49,319 nt of DNA from Haloprofundus halobius. Its GTDB lineage: Archaea; Halobacteriota; Halobacteria; Halobacteriales; Haloferacaceae. The notes below the pieces were generated by a model. It worked only from the letters and a program-made list of their open reading frames with translations. It ran no database searches and had not been told where the DNA came from. Of the stretch, positions 33,435 through 42,187 are shown piece by piece (the stretch's first letter is position 1; every line of letters starts with the position of its first letter). The DNA lies in the NCBI RefSeq assembly GCF_020097835.1, contig NZ_CP083670.1, positions 1 to 49,319 on the forward strand. The letters run 5' to 3'. The translations under genes were made by a program, and so were the position numbers.

Positions 33435-34727
33435 GTGACCACCGATCACCACGGGCAATTTTCCGACGGAAAAGAGCACCCCACGGACGAGTTATCACAG
33501 AGCATCGAACAGCCGAGAGAAACACCACGAGAGACGTCTAACTCGGTTCTCGTTCTCGACTCCCACTGCCGATACGCGCTCACGGCGATTCGGAGTCTCG
33601 GACGACAGGGCGTCGAGGTGATCGCCGCCAGTCCGACCCCCCGGTCTGCGGGGTCGCTCTCGCGGTACGCGAACGGGGCACGAACGTATCCGTCACCCAA
33701 CGAACACCGGGAAGCGTTTCTCTCGTGGCTCGAAGCCGAACTCAGAGACGGCGACTACGGGATGGTTCTCCCCGTCGCGGAGGCGACGGTTCGACCCGTG
33801 ACCGAAGCGCGGGAACGGTTCGACCCGCACACAGTCGTGCCGTTTCTCCCGTACGACCGGCTACTCGTCGGACTCGACAAGTCCCAGACGATTCGCGCGG
33901 CTCGACGAGCGGACGTGGCGTGTCCGGAGACGCTGTTTCTCGAGACGGCCGACTACGACCGAGCCGTCCGAGAACTCGGAAAGCCGCTCGTCGTCAAAGC
34001 CCGTCGAGGCTCCTCCCGGACCGGCGTGTACGTGTGTGACGATAGAGCGGTGTTCGTAAGCGCGTTCGAGGCGGCTCGTACCGACGACGGTCCGCCGCTA
34101 GTGCAGGAGTACGTTCCGGACGGCGGCGAACGCGGCGTCTACACGGTGTACGACTGCGAAGGGTCGCTACTCGGGTTGACGATACAGCATCGGCTTCGTT
34201 CGAGTCACGACGACGGTGGTGCGAGCACGTACCGCGAGACCGTCGACGATCCGGAGCTGCGACGAACCGCCAGACGTCTACTGGAAGAGTTGGACTGGCG
34301 GGGCGTCGCGATGGTCGAGTTTCGAATCGACGCGCGGACCGGCGAGGCGAAACTGATGGAGATAAACCCCCGTCTCTGGGGGAGTCTGGCGCTCACAGTC
34401 AAAGCGGGTGTCGACGTTCCGTATCTGCTGTATCGGACGGCCTGTTTCGGCGACGCTGAACCGACGCTGACGTACGACTCGGGTGTGCGAATGCGGTGGT
34501 TTTTCGGCGATATGATGCGGGTCTCGAAGACCGAGAACCGACTCGCCGGGATGGCCGAGTTCGTCTCCGACACCGCCGACCGGACCGGCTACGACGTCCT
34601 CTCGATGGACGACCCGCTCCCGGTCCTCGGAAGCGTCGAGGCGATGTTTCGGAACGTCTACTCACAGACGAACGGGATGTTATCGGTCCCGGTACGGCGA
34701 CGACGAACCGAGTCGGACTCGCGGTAA
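33435..34727 (+). CDS. ATP-grasp ligase
   Basis: A 430-residue ATP-grasp protein of the carbamoyl-phosphate-synthase-like or carboxylate-amine ligase class. A preATP-grasp domain (SVLVLDSHCRYALTAIRSLGRQGVEV) precedes the ATP-grasp core: GKPLVVKARRGSSRTGVYV, VQEYVPDGGERGVYTV and VEFRIDARTGEAKLMEINPRLWGSL with the metal-binding Glu and Asn. It starts at GTG, 11 bp after the DUF7344 gene. The long Ser/Glu-rich first 30 residues are probably disordered. Such proteins occur in surface-polysaccharide loci and may add an amino acid or amine to a uronate; substrate unknown. Its 3' end overlaps the convergent gene by 48 bp. Confidence 0.88.
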   Translation: MTTDHHGQFSDGKEHPTDELSQSIEQPRETPRETSNSVLVLDSHCRYALTAIRSLGRQGVEVIAASPTPRSAGSLSRYANGARTYPSPNEHREAFLSWLEAELRDGDYGMVLPVAEATVRPVTEARERFDPHTVVPFLPYDRLLVGLDKSQTIRAARRADVACPETLFLETADYDRAVRELGKPLVVKARRGSSRTGVYVCDDRAVFVSAFEAARTDDGPPLVQEYVPDGGERGVYTVYDCEGSLLGLTIQHRLRSSHDDGGASTYRETVDDPELRRTARRLLEELDWRGVAMVEFRIDARTGEAKLMEINPRLWGSLALTVKAGVDVPYLLYRTACFGDAEPTLTYDSGVRMRWFFGDMMRVSKTENRLAGMAEFVSDTADRTGYDVLSMDDPLPVLGSVEAMFRNVYSQTNGMLSVPVRRRRTESDSR

Positions 34728-35261
34728 TCCGGGTTTCCCGTCCCACAGCCAGAGCAGAAACGCCGTTCCAAGCAGTCCCAGTTCGAGGAAGACGTAGATC
34801 ATCCCCTCGGGACTGGCGAGTGTCTCCAGGTAGTTGCCGAAGTAGTAGAAGAAGTTACTGAACAGCCCCGCTCGCGACGGCGAGGACGTCTCGTACAGCG
34901 GCCAGAGGAGAAAGGAGAACGACGGGTTGTCGCCGTAAGCGATTCCGGAGATACCGTCGCCGAACAGGTGTGAGACGTAGGCGACGGCGAACGGAATCCA
35001 GAGTCGTCTGAACCCGGTCAGTCGACCGACGAGGTACGCCACTATCGTAGCCGGCGGAACGAAGAACGCCGAGTGAGCCAACGAGACGCCGCTAGGGAGA
35101 AGCTCGAAGGTCCACGCCAGCGGCTTGTCGATGAGATCGGGTAACTGCGTCGCGAACGCGACGGTGAGGGCGGCAGGGGTGCTGACGCCTCGACGCATGA
35201 CGATGCGGTGGGCGAGCGAGTAGAGGATGTATCCGAACGCGAGATGCTCCCACGGCCACAT
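34680..35261 (-). CDS. Membrane-bound metal-dependent hydrolase-like protein (YdjM/DUF457 type)
   Basis: A 193-residue membrane protein. It starts MWPWEHLAFGYILYSLAHR, followed by FATQLPDLIDKPLAW, SLAHSAFFVP and YVSHLFGDGISG. These His/Asp pairs inside membrane segments are the hallmark of the YdjM-like family. I chose the ATG at 35261 because homologues begin at MWPW; a GTG lies 12 bases upstream. About five transmembrane segments are predicted. It follows the DUF1616 gene on the same strand by about 110 bp and its last 48 bp overlap the convergent ATP-grasp gene. Function unknown. Confidence 0.85.
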   Translation of the reverse strand: MWPWEHLAFGYILYSLAHRIVMRRGVSTPAALTVAFATQLPDLIDKPLAWTFELLPSGVSLAHSAFFVPPATIVAYLVGRLTGFRRLWIPFAVAYVSHLFGDGISGIAYGDNPSFSFLLWPLYETSSPSRAGLFSNFFYYFGNYLETLASPEGMIYVFLELGLLGTAFLLWLWDGKPGLPRVRLGSSSPYRDR

Positions 35262-35372
35262 GTTATCTCTCACCGCCTCTGCACTCCGCGTGCGTGCGGT
35301 GACGGGTGGTGAGAGCAGGTCCGCGAGTGCCGGGTGAGAGCGGATACACGTATGCTGTCGTCGGGCTGTCGG

Positions 35373-36374
35373 TCAGGGTTCGGTTACGGTAATCCATATG
35401 TGGAGGCTGTCGTCGGCGTTCTGTGTGCGGGGGTCTGCGGGCGGCGACCCTTCGTACAGGAGATACTGGACGCGGAGATCCTCTCCGGTCATTGAGGGAG
35501 CGATGGAGTGTTTGTGTCGCCACGTCCCTTCGTCGCCGACGGTACGCGAGAAGCGGGTAAGTTCCTGTCGCTCGACGACCTGTTCGCCGTCCACCCGCTG
35601 CAGTTGGACGACGACGGAGTAGTTGGTCTCCTCGCCTTCGTGGTTCTCGATACCCGTCGCCATCGGAATCGACGTCCCCTGCGACACCTCCGACGGGAAG
35701 CCCGCGGAGGAGAACGTACCGTTCTCGTTCTGGGTGAGCAGCGAGAAGTCGGTGAAATCTCCGCCGCCAGGAGGTGCCGCCAGCGCGAACGCCATACTGC
35801 TCGCGGCGGCGATGACGCCGACGACGAGCAGGACGTTGACCACCGTGACGGCGGTTCCGCCGTTCGAGAGTCGACGCTGGTAGTTCGTGTACCCGACGGT
35901 GAAAGAGGGGTTGTACCGTTCCTCGAAGGGAAGTCGGTACCGTCTGACGACACCAATGAGCGAGAATAGCGTCACGAAGATGCCGAACGCGCCGAGAACG
36001 GACTCGAGTGTGATGCCCCAGACCGATGCCCCGAGGCCGAGGATGAGCAGCGGAGCGATGACCAGACTCATCCCGAACGAAAGCGCGAGCCGTTCCCCGC
36101 CGGTGATGCCGTGGACGAGCGGTTCTCTGACGTCCGACCACTGACCTGTGTTTCGTTCCGTGGGCTCTCGCGGGAACAGCGTCGCCAGCAACGCGTACCC
36201 CGGGAGGAACAGGAGTAGCGGGAGCCCGAAGACGAACCGAATCAGGCCCGCGGACCGGGGTACAAATAGTGCAGCCAGTACGCCGGCGGCGGCGAGTAAC
36301 AGTGCTGCGACTATATCCGTCGGAAGGAGCTGTTCAGTAGAGAGCCGTGTCTTCGTCTCAGTTTCTGATTTCAT
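35373..36374 (-). CDS. DUF1616 family membrane protein
   Basis: A 333-residue protein with four transmembrane segments in the first 160 residues (DIVAALLLAAAGVLAALFVP, FVFGLPLLLFLPGYALLATLF, LALSFGMSLVIAPLLILGLG, ESVLGAFGIFVTLFSLIGV). A fifth segment near residue 190 precedes an extracytoplasmic beta-rich domain (YSVVVQLQRVDGEQVVERQEL). This is the layout of archaeal DUF1616 proteins, often encoded near surface glycan and cell-envelope genes. Its role is unknown. A GCATAACAAAA element lies 67 nt upstream of the start. Confidence 0.9.
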   Translation of the reverse strand: MKSETETKTRLSTEQLLPTDIVAALLLAAAGVLAALFVPRSAGLIRFVFGLPLLLFLPGYALLATLFPREPTERNTGQWSDVREPLVHGITGGERLALSFGMSLVIAPLLILGLGASVWGITLESVLGAFGIFVTLFSLIGVVRRYRLPFEERYNPSFTVGYTNYQRRLSNGGTAVTVVNVLLVVGVIAAASSMAFALAAPPGGGDFTDFSLLTQNENGTFSSAGFPSEVSQGTSIPMATGIENHEGEETNYSVVVQLQRVDGEQVVERQELTRFSRTVGDEGTWRHKHSIAPSMTGEDLRVQYLLYEGSPPADPRTQNADDSLHIWITVTEP

Positions 36375-36440
36375 GTTGCCCGTGATATATCCGACGTCCC
36401 GTGTTCATAGCTAAGCAACCGAACAGAGGCTCGCGTCGGG

Positions 36441-36451
36441 TTTTGTTATGC
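36441..36451 (-). promoter_or_regulatory. GATAACAAAG-class element (DUF1616 gene)
   Basis: GCATAACAAAA on the minus strand, 67 nt before the start at 36374; implies a leader of about 42 nt. Confidence 0.45.
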
Positions 36452-36490
36452 CGCGGTTACCTTCGACCGTCGAGATCGCGCGTTCACGCG

Positions 36491-36769
36491 CTACTGGAAG
36501 CTGAAGTACTGTGCTTCCCACTCTCGGCGCTTCCGCATCGCTTCCTCGCCGCGTTCCGTGAGCGCGTAGTAGTTCGTCCGCCTGTCGAGCTGTCCCTTCT
36601 CCACGAGATCCTTGTTCACCAGCGTGTCCAGATTGGGGTACAGCCGTCCGTGGTTTATCTCTGTGTCGTAGTACTGCTCGAGTTCGTCTTTCACCTGCTG
36701 TCCGGACGGTCTGTCGTATCCGCCGATGACGTACAACAAGTCTCGTTGGAATCCACTCAAGTAATGCAT
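36491..36769 (-). CDS. PadR-family transcriptional regulator
   Basis: A 92-residue winged-helix protein with the PadR pattern: SGFQRDLLYVIGGYDRPSGQQVKDELEQYY, then INHGRLYPNLDTLVNKDLVEKG and RRTNYYALTERGEEAM. It has the compact form without the long C-terminal dimerisation helix. PadR proteins are usually repressors. It is one of two regulators in a minus-strand pair at 36.5-37.4 kb, so it could control neighbouring envelope genes. Confidence 0.93.
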   Translation of the reverse strand: MHYLSGFQRDLLYVIGGYDRPSGQQVKDELEQYYDTEINHGRLYPNLDTLVNKDLVEKGQLDRRTNYYALTERGEEAMRKRREWEAQYFSFQ

Positions 36770-36804
36770 CTGTACATTCTGATAGACCGTTCAACGTACT
36801 GGGT

Positions 36805-36815
36805 ATTTGTTATCC
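36805..36815 (-). promoter_or_regulatory. GATAACAAAG-class promoter element (padR gene)
   Basis: GGATAACAAAT on the minus strand; last base 36 nt before the start at 36769. Confidence 0.5.
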
Positions 36816-36870
36816 ATGTCATAAACAGCAGTACATACTGGTTTCTTCCGTCTGTGCGGGCTGTACGGCG

Positions 36871-37350
36871 TTATTGGCAGTTCTGTCCCCAGATTTCGAC
36901 GAACTGCTCGAACATCTCGTCGGTGAGTCCGATCTGCACCGTGAGTTCGCGGTTGGTCGCGTCGGTTCGGACGTGTTCGAACGGCATCTCCGAGAGGAGC
37001 CGCATGAGGTGGTACGAGCTCCCGTTCTGGTCGTGCGAGGCGACCTCGAAGCCGTCGTCGGAGAGGTCGATATCGACGTGTGAGAACGTCGTCTTGTACA
37101 CTTTCTGTCTCCCCGAGTTCGCGCCGAACTCGATGGACTCCTCGAGGAGACCGTGGTCGAGGAGCGTGTTTATGCGGCGGTATACTGTCGCGGGCGAGAC
37201 GTCACAGGAGTTCGTCAACTCCTTTGCAGTCATCGATTCTCGGCCGGCGGCGGCGAGGATGGCGCGTGAGCATTCGTCACCCAGTACGTCGAGAAGGGCC
37301 GTGCTCGCGACCGGGGTGTCGGTTTTGGTGTCGGTGATGTTCTCTGGCAT
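36871..37350 (-). CDS. Winged-helix (ArsR-like) transcriptional regulator
   Basis: A 159-residue protein with an N-terminal winged helix-turn-helix: ALLDVLGDECSRAILAAAGRE, MTAKELTNSCDVSPATVYRRINTLLDHGLLEES, then a beta wing with GRQKVYKTTF. The C-terminal half is an uncharacterised domain common in haloarchaeal regulators of this type. A strong TATA box is about 70 nt upstream. Target genes unknown. Confidence 0.9.
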   Translation of the reverse strand: MPENITDTKTDTPVASTALLDVLGDECSRAILAAAGRESMTAKELTNSCDVSPATVYRRINTLLDHGLLEESIEFGANSGRQKVYKTTFSHVDIDLSDDGFEVASHDQNGSSYHLMRLLSEMPFEHVRTDATNRELTVQIGLTDEMFEQFVEIWGQNCQ

Positions 37351-38035
37351 GTGATGGACGTGAGATAGTTCGCTGCTGACGCACCGGCTGACCCGGGTCG
37401 CCGCTAGTCCAACGAGAGTCTATATAAGCTCTCGCGGAGGCGTGCGTCGGCGATAGTCGGCGGTTGTCGTACCTGGTCGTCGGTCGTCTCGGGATGGGTC
37501 GGAACAGTATACGGACGAACCACGAATCGGCGGGACGAGACGCCAACGCTCGCCGTACGGGAGCCCGCTCGATGTGGATTAGTGTCGTTTATCTGCACAG
37601 TTTCCCCCCTGTTTCGATTTACTCGGGTGACTGTATGTCCAAGCTACTGTAACATTATTACTCGCAGGTTAAAAATCGCAAACGGGTGGAAACCGGTGCG
37701 TGAGTTCGAATCAAGCACCGCTTTCGTCGTTCATCCCGACATCGGAACCGTTGAACGATACGGAACGGAGTACCTTACGGACTGGTTACACAAATTTACG
37801 GATTCGGGGGGTGTAACCCTCATTCACGGAGAAATGTACATCTACTGGGCATGAACTCGAATAAACCCTGACAAACGGTGTTCCTCCTTTATCAGGTCTC
37901 TGCACCCACAGATGTATCGAAGGCGAAGAAACCCAGTCTGTGGCCGTTAGAACGGCCGTGGACGGAGAGACACGAGCCGGCGACTGGTGCACCGCACCGG
38001 CGTCGGTACAAGCGGACAAGAGTGAGAATCCAACA
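37351..38035. other. Gene-poor intergenic region
   Basis: About 685 bp. It holds the TATA box of the leftward regulator (37421-37428). Around 37640-37700 the DNA is AT-richer than its surroundings. Short frames of up to 90 codons exist on both strands but none has a ribosome-binding site, family resemblance or haloarchaeal composition, so I call none. Confidence 0.4.
37420..37429 (-). promoter_or_regulatory. TATA box of the ArsR-like regulator
   Basis: Minus strand AGCTTATATAGAC, a clear archaeal TATA box; transcription would start near 37395, giving a leader of about 45 nt. Confidence 0.55.
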
Positions 38036-38233
38036 ATGGCAGACCTGAACTGGAACGGAAGGGGAGCATCGAACACGAGTCCACGTTGCAGCAACTGTGG
38101 CCGGCACGTGACGCCACAGTTCGCGCGGGTGTTCGGTGACAACATCGACGACGTACATGGGTGTCTCGAGTGCACGACGTCTCGCGAGCGGCAGACCGGC
38201 GAGCACATTCCGCAGCAGCGGATGAACAGCTAA
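38036..38233 (+). CDS. DUF7563-like small zinc-binding protein
   Basis: A 65-residue protein with a Cys2-Cys2 zinc ribbon: SPRCSNCGRHVTPQFARVFG and later DVHGCLECTTSRE. This pattern is widespread in small haloarchaeal proteins of the DUF7563 type, whose function is not known. I chose the ATG at 38036 because the homologous part begins shortly after it; the frame is open for 32 more codons upstream. Confidence 0.8.
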   Translation: MADLNWNGRGASNTSPRCSNCGRHVTPQFARVFGDNIDDVHGCLECTTSRERQTGEHIPQQRMNS

Positions 38234-38286
38234 CCACCGGCGTTGCGTCCATTTTCGGCGTATCGTATTCATCCAGCGGAGCCCAG

Positions 38287-38298
38287 AAAATATATAAT
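38287..38298 (+). promoter_or_regulatory. TATA box of the 159-residue membrane protein gene
   Basis: AAAATATATAATGG, a canonical TATA box ending about 28 nt before the ATG at 38326. Confidence 0.55.
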
Positions 38299-38325
38299 GG
38301 TGTGCAGAGCGTGGACAGTATACTG

Positions 38326-38805
38326 ATGAGGATCTCTGGACTCCTATCTGCGTTCACCGGCGACCGTTCGACGAACGACGAACGGAGCGGCGGGGTTGGA
38401 TCCTCCGAGATTTCCGAACAGCTCGTCGAACGGCTGCCGCTCGACCGAACGGAGACGACTGTCGCCCGCGAGAGCGTCCGACTGATGCTCGAGCGAGGAA
38501 CGTTTCCCATCACCGTCGGCGAAGAGACGGTCGCCGAACGCGATGGGGCGACGGACGGGTCGTTGCGTCTGTCGGTCGATTCGTTTCCCGTCGAGGGCGT
38601 CTCCTGGAACAGTTACTATCTGAGTACGGCGAGCGTCGGTGTCGTCTTCGTGCTGGGGAAACTGCTGGGCGTGCCGTACGTCCGAACTCTCGATGTTCTG
38701 CTTCCCATCTTCGTGGTCTTCACGCTCCTGGTCTGTGGAGCGCTGTATCAACTCCACACGCGCACCAATCTCGTCCTGTTCGGCTGGGTCAGCGACACCG
38801 AATAG
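38326..38805 (+). CDS. Small two-span membrane protein
   Basis: A 159-residue protein with a soluble N-terminal part of about 95 residues (ISEQLVERLPLDRTETTVARESVRLMLERG). Two transmembrane segments follow (YYLSTASVGVVFVLGKLLGV and VLLPIFVVFTLLVCGALYQL). The layout resembles the neighbouring DUF7344 proteins (soluble head, two spans), but the head lacks their sequence hallmarks. I chose the ATG at 38326 because a TATA box is correctly spaced; longer in-frame starts overlap the zinc-ribbon gene. Family not recognised. Confidence 0.7.
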   Translation: MRISGLLSAFTGDRSTNDERSGGVGSSEISEQLVERLPLDRTETTVARESVRLMLERGTFPITVGEETVAERDGATDGSLRLSVDSFPVEGVSWNSYYLSTASVGVVFVLGKLLGVPYVRTLDVLLPIFVVFTLLVCGALYQLHTRTNLVLFGWVSDTE

Positions 38806-38981
38806 TCGCGTTTTACCTCCCGAAATTCGTTATTTTAACATAGTATTTCAGTTGTAAATGTAATACTGAAAGCAAACGTGACAGTGCAAACTATTAAACC
38901 TGCCTGAAGACACAAGCAATATACTGAGACGAAACCGGCACAGCGGGTCACACAACCACGCGTGAGGACTGAGAGAGGACA

Positions 38982-39503
38982 ATGTACGCGTTAGAGAGGA
39001 TGACAGGCGAGGTAAACACCGAACGAGAACTGGACGAGGCGGAGATATTTCACATACTGGGGAACGACCGCCGACGGGCCACCATCAACGGATTAGCGGA
39101 GAGCGGCGGGAGTATCGCCGTCTCCGAACTCGCGGAGCAGATCGCCGCACAGGAGGCCGACACCGAGGAAGACGCACAGAAGCTGTACAAGAGCGTCTAC
39201 GTCTCGCTCAGGCAGACGCATCTCCCGAAACTCGAAGAGCAGGGAATCATCCAGTACGACGCGGACAACCAGCGTATCATGCCGGGCGCGCAGATGAACG
39301 AGATACAGGTGTACACCGACGGAACGACCGGTCTCGAGGCCGTGCACCGGTCGGTGTATCTCGTGGTCAGCGTCATCGGACTGCTCACCATAATCGGTGC
39401 GCAACTGGGTGTCCCCGTTCTCAATGTGCTGGCGGTCGAGGTGTGGGCGGTCATCTTCCTCACGCTCATCATCGTTCTCGGCGTCTACCAGCAGTACCGC
39501 TAA
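38982..39503 (+). CDS. DUF7344-type winged-helix membrane protein (copy 3)
   Basis: A 173-residue family member. The head shows AEIFHILGNDRRRATINGL, VSELAEQIAAQEAD and LYKSVYVSLRQTHLPKLEEQGIIQY. The tail has two membrane spans (YLVVSVIGLLTIIGAQLGV, LAVEVWAVIFLTLIIVLGVY). The sequence is much closer to copy 4 at 45731 (shared KSVYVSL.QTHLPKL and VAAEVWAV-like segment) than to copies 1 and 2, so 3 and 4 look like a recent duplicate pair. The ATG at 38982 follows a GAGAGGAC ribosome-binding site; ATG 39000 is an alternative. Confidence 0.87.
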   Translation: MYALERMTGEVNTERELDEAEIFHILGNDRRRATINGLAESGGSIAVSELAEQIAAQEADTEEDAQKLYKSVYVSLRQTHLPKLEEQGIIQYDADNQRIMPGAQMNEIQVYTDGTTGLEAVHRSVYLVVSVIGLLTIIGAQLGVPVLNVLAVEVWAVIFLTLIIVLGVYQQYR

Positions 39504-39512
39504 AACGCTCTG

Positions 39513-39740
39513 CTACAGGTCGATATCCTCGAACGCCATCAGATCAGGAAGGTCCGCTACCGCCTGGTGTGTTCCGCGGTACGTCGCGGCGTCCGTCGCT
39601 CGGTTGAACGTCGACACGTCCGGATACTCGCGCAGCGTGAGGACTCGGCCATCGGAGACCGCGAAGACGACTTCCATCGTCCCGTTCTGATACTGGTACT
39701 GGTCGGCTTTGGTAGCGTCTCCGGGAGCAGTCGAATCCAT
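39513..39740 (-). CDS. Small conserved haloarchaeal protein
   Basis: A 75-residue acidic protein: YQNGTMEVVFAVSDGRVLTLREYPDVSTFNRATDAATY, then a short helix. The beta-hairpin-rich middle and the 'VLTLREYPD' motif are familiar from small haloarchaeal proteins of unknown function. It is convergent with the DUF7344 gene, with a 9-bp gap. No membrane segment or metal site. Confidence 0.75.
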   Translation of the reverse strand: MDSTAPGDATKADQYQYQNGTMEVVFAVSDGRVLTLREYPDVSTFNRATDAATYRGTHQAVADLPDLMAFEDIDL

Positions 39741-39799
39741 ACTGCAACTGTAGCGTGCGACCGACTTATCTCTTCGTCAGAATAGCAGCGGGTGAGATC

Positions 39800-42073
39800 T
39801 CAGCGCCGCGTTCGGCGCGTGAGAGTCACCGCAAACAGTATCAGCGAGACGAACGCGACCACGGTCCCGAATCCTGGTGTCGTCGTGGAGGTGGTCGCCT
39901 CGGTGTCCTGCTGGTTCTGTACCTCGTCGACCGAGATGTCGATCGTCTGTCGCGTCTCGGCACCGTACTCGTCGCGGACGACGACGACGACGGACTGTTC
40001 GGTCGCGGACTGCGGCGTGTACTCCGCCGTCGAACCGGTCTGGTTGCCGTTCGGCAGTATCCAGGTGACCGTCGTATCACCGATCTCGTTCGTGACGTTC
40101 GCGTTGAGTTCGGCCGACTCGCCGACGCTCATCGACGTCGGTGCGTCGACGGAGACCGCCGGTTGGTCGTTGACCGCAACGGTGACAGTCCGTTCGTCGG
40201 TCAGTCCGTACTCGTCAGTCACCGTCGCGGTAACGTTGTGGTAGCCGGGTTCGTCGAACTGGACGGTCGCCGACTCGCCGTCGACCGAACCGCCGTCGAA
40301 CGACCACGAGACCGAGGAGTTCTCCGCGGTACCCATCGTGGAGGCGGACGCGTTCAGGTCGACGGACTCGCCGGGTTCGACCGCACCTGCCGGAACGCCG
40401 TCGACGGCGGCAGTCGGTCCCTCTATCGACGAGACACCGAGCACGGAGGCGGACGAGGGGAGCGTCGCACTCACGACGACAGTACCGTTGTCGACGGTCG
40501 TCTCGCTGTCGGCGAACTGCCACTTACCGTCGCTGTAGTACCCGAGTCGGAGCGAGTCGACGGAGGCGTTACGCTCGCGAATCGCCTCCTCGTCGAACCG
40601 CGCTGTGATGGTGGTCGAGTCCTTCTCCAATCCGTTCGTGGAGAGACTCGCTGCGTACACCGGCGTCCCGGGCATCGAACTGTCGAGGAAACGCCGCTGC
40701 GTGATCGACGCCGAGACGTTGCTCACGTTGTACTCTTCGTCGTACGCGAGCGTCACCGGTTCGTCCCCGAAGACGACCGTTGAGGTACCGTTGTCGGCGG
40801 AGACGGTCCCATCGACACTGCGGGAGAGTCCGACGTACCAGCCCTCGTCGCCCGAGAAACCGGCGGCAGCGTAGCCGCTGTCGGTCGACAGGACGGGCCA
40901 GAGAGCGTCTCTGTCGGCGGTTCCGAGACGTTCGCGCCACTCGGCGTTCCCAGCTTCGTCCGTCCGGATGAGCCATCCGTCGAGGTTCCGCGAGGCGAAC
41001 AGCCGGTTGCCACCGCTGAGGATGTACCCGTCACCGTCGCGGTCTATGCCTTCGAGCATGTCGTAGCCCCTGTCGCCGTACGTCCGGCTATTCACGAACT
41101 CGCCGGAGTCGGTGAACCGAGCGAACAGTCCGTCGGGTTTCTCGTTCGACTGTCCCTGATCGACACCGGCGACGGCGAACTCCCCGTCGCCGGCGGTGAC
41201 AGCACGGTACTCCACGTTTTCGCCTGCGCGCTCGTGGGTCTCCTCCCAGAGGAGCGTTCCGTCGGTATCTAACTTCGCGACGTATCCGTCGGTGGTGCCG
41301 TCGGCGGACTCGGCGTCGCCGACCAGAACGAACCCGTCGTCGGTCGCGACGCTATCGCGAACGTACTGATTGCGAGATTCGTCGGTCCTCCACTCCCACT
41401 CGGTCTCACCGCGGTCGTCGACGGCGACGGCGTATCCGTCGGCGTCACTATCGTCCGTCGGTGTCCATCCACCGAGCAGGTACGTGTCGTTGACGCGACT
41501 GACGGACCAGAACGCGTCGCCGCGGGCGTCGCCGTACTCGTTCTCCCAGCGAACGTCGCCGTTCTCGGAGAGACCGACGGCCCACGCCTGCGCCCAGCCG
41601 GAGTCGTCGTTCGAGCGGCCGACGGCCATGTAACCGTCGTCGGTTTCGACGACGTCGAACAGGCGGTCGGTGCCCTCGCCGCCGAAGCGTCGAGTCCACT
41701 CGCGGTCGCCTTGCGCGTCTATCTTGACGACTGTCGCCTGATCGCCGTCGTCTCGGTCCCCGCTGTCGGTCCAACCGACGAGCAGGTAGCCGCCGTCGTC
41801 AGTCTCGATCATGCTGGAGAAGACGACGCCGTCGGAACCGTGGTACGTCTCGTTCGTCTCGATGGGGTCGGTGTCGGCCGCGACGGTCGAAAGCGTCGCC
41901 GCGGTGGCCGAATCGTCGGTGTTCGGTCCCACCGCGATGGCGGGACCGGCTATCGAACCCACGAGAAGAACGACGGTGAACGCGCTCGCAGCGAAGCGTC
42001 TCGTCGCCTTCGGACCGGTCGTAGAGCGGTACAAACGGCGTATGATGGCTGAAAATCCTGGTTGTAGACTCAT
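39800..42073 (-). CDS. PGF-CTERM surface protein with propeller-like and PKD domains
   Basis: A 757-residue secreted protein. After a Sec-type signal (FAASAFTVVLLVGSIAGPAIA), about 380 residues carry six or seven imperfect repeats of the form 'DDGYLLVGWTDS..D..VVKID..GD.EW.R.FG', a beta-propeller-like pattern. A beta-rich stretch follows, then two PKD/Ig-like domains (SVDLNASASTMG, SVSWSFDGGSVDGESATVQFDEPGYHNVTATVTD). A Thr-rich linker leads to the tripartite PGF-CTERM signal TPGFGTVVAFVSLILFAVTLTRRTRR, processed by archaeosortase A. Translation may start at ATG 42073 (preferred) or GTG 42079. Probably an S-layer-associated protein and a natural carrier of the local glycan. Confidence 0.9.
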   Translation of the reverse strand: MSLQPGFSAIIRRLYRSTTGPKATRRFAASAFTVVLLVGSIAGPAIAVGPNTDDSATAATLSTVAADTDPIETNETYHGSDGVVFSSMIETDDGGYLLVGWTDSGDRDDGDQATVVKIDAQGDREWTRRFGGEGTDRLFDVVETDDGYMAVGRSNDDSGWAQAWAVGLSENGDVRWENEYGDARGDAFWSVSRVNDTYLLGGWTPTDDSDADGYAVAVDDRGETEWEWRTDESRNQYVRDSVATDDGFVLVGDAESADGTTDGYVAKLDTDGTLLWEETHERAGENVEYRAVTAGDGEFAVAGVDQGQSNEKPDGLFARFTDSGEFVNSRTYGDRGYDMLEGIDRDGDGYILSGGNRLFASRNLDGWLIRTDEAGNAEWRERLGTADRDALWPVLSTDSGYAAAGFSGDEGWYVGLSRSVDGTVSADNGTSTVVFGDEPVTLAYDEEYNVSNVSASITQRRFLDSSMPGTPVYAASLSTNGLEKDSTTITARFDEEAIRERNASVDSLRLGYYSDGKWQFADSETTVDNGTVVVSATLPSSASVLGVSSIEGPTAAVDGVPAGAVEPGESVDLNASASTMGTAENSSVSWSFDGGSVDGESATVQFDEPGYHNVTATVTDEYGLTDERTVTVAVNDQPAVSVDAPTSMSVGESAELNANVTNEIGDTTVTWILPNGNQTGSTAEYTPQSATEQSVVVVVRDEYGAETRQTIDISVDEVQNQQDTEATTSTTTPGFGTVVAFVSLILFAVTLTRRTRR

Positions 42074-42134
42074 GTTCACTCCCCACCCGCACTAGTAGAT
42101 GCGGGCGTCGGTTCGAGAATTGACTAGTTAAAGA

Positions 42135-42145
42135 GATTGTTATTC
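42135..42145 (-). promoter_or_regulatory. GATAACAAAG-class element (PGF-CTERM gene)
   Basis: GAATAACAATC on the minus strand, 62 nt before the ATG at 42073; implies a leader of about 37 nt. Confidence 0.4.
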
Positions 42146-42187
42146 GTCTACTGAAACAGGTTAGGAGTTCGTTACTATGGTAGGGTC

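Noticed and set aside
37582-37854. 90-codon plus-strand frame in the 37-38 kb gap
   Set aside because: Non-haloarchaeal amino-acid composition, few acidic residues, no start signals.
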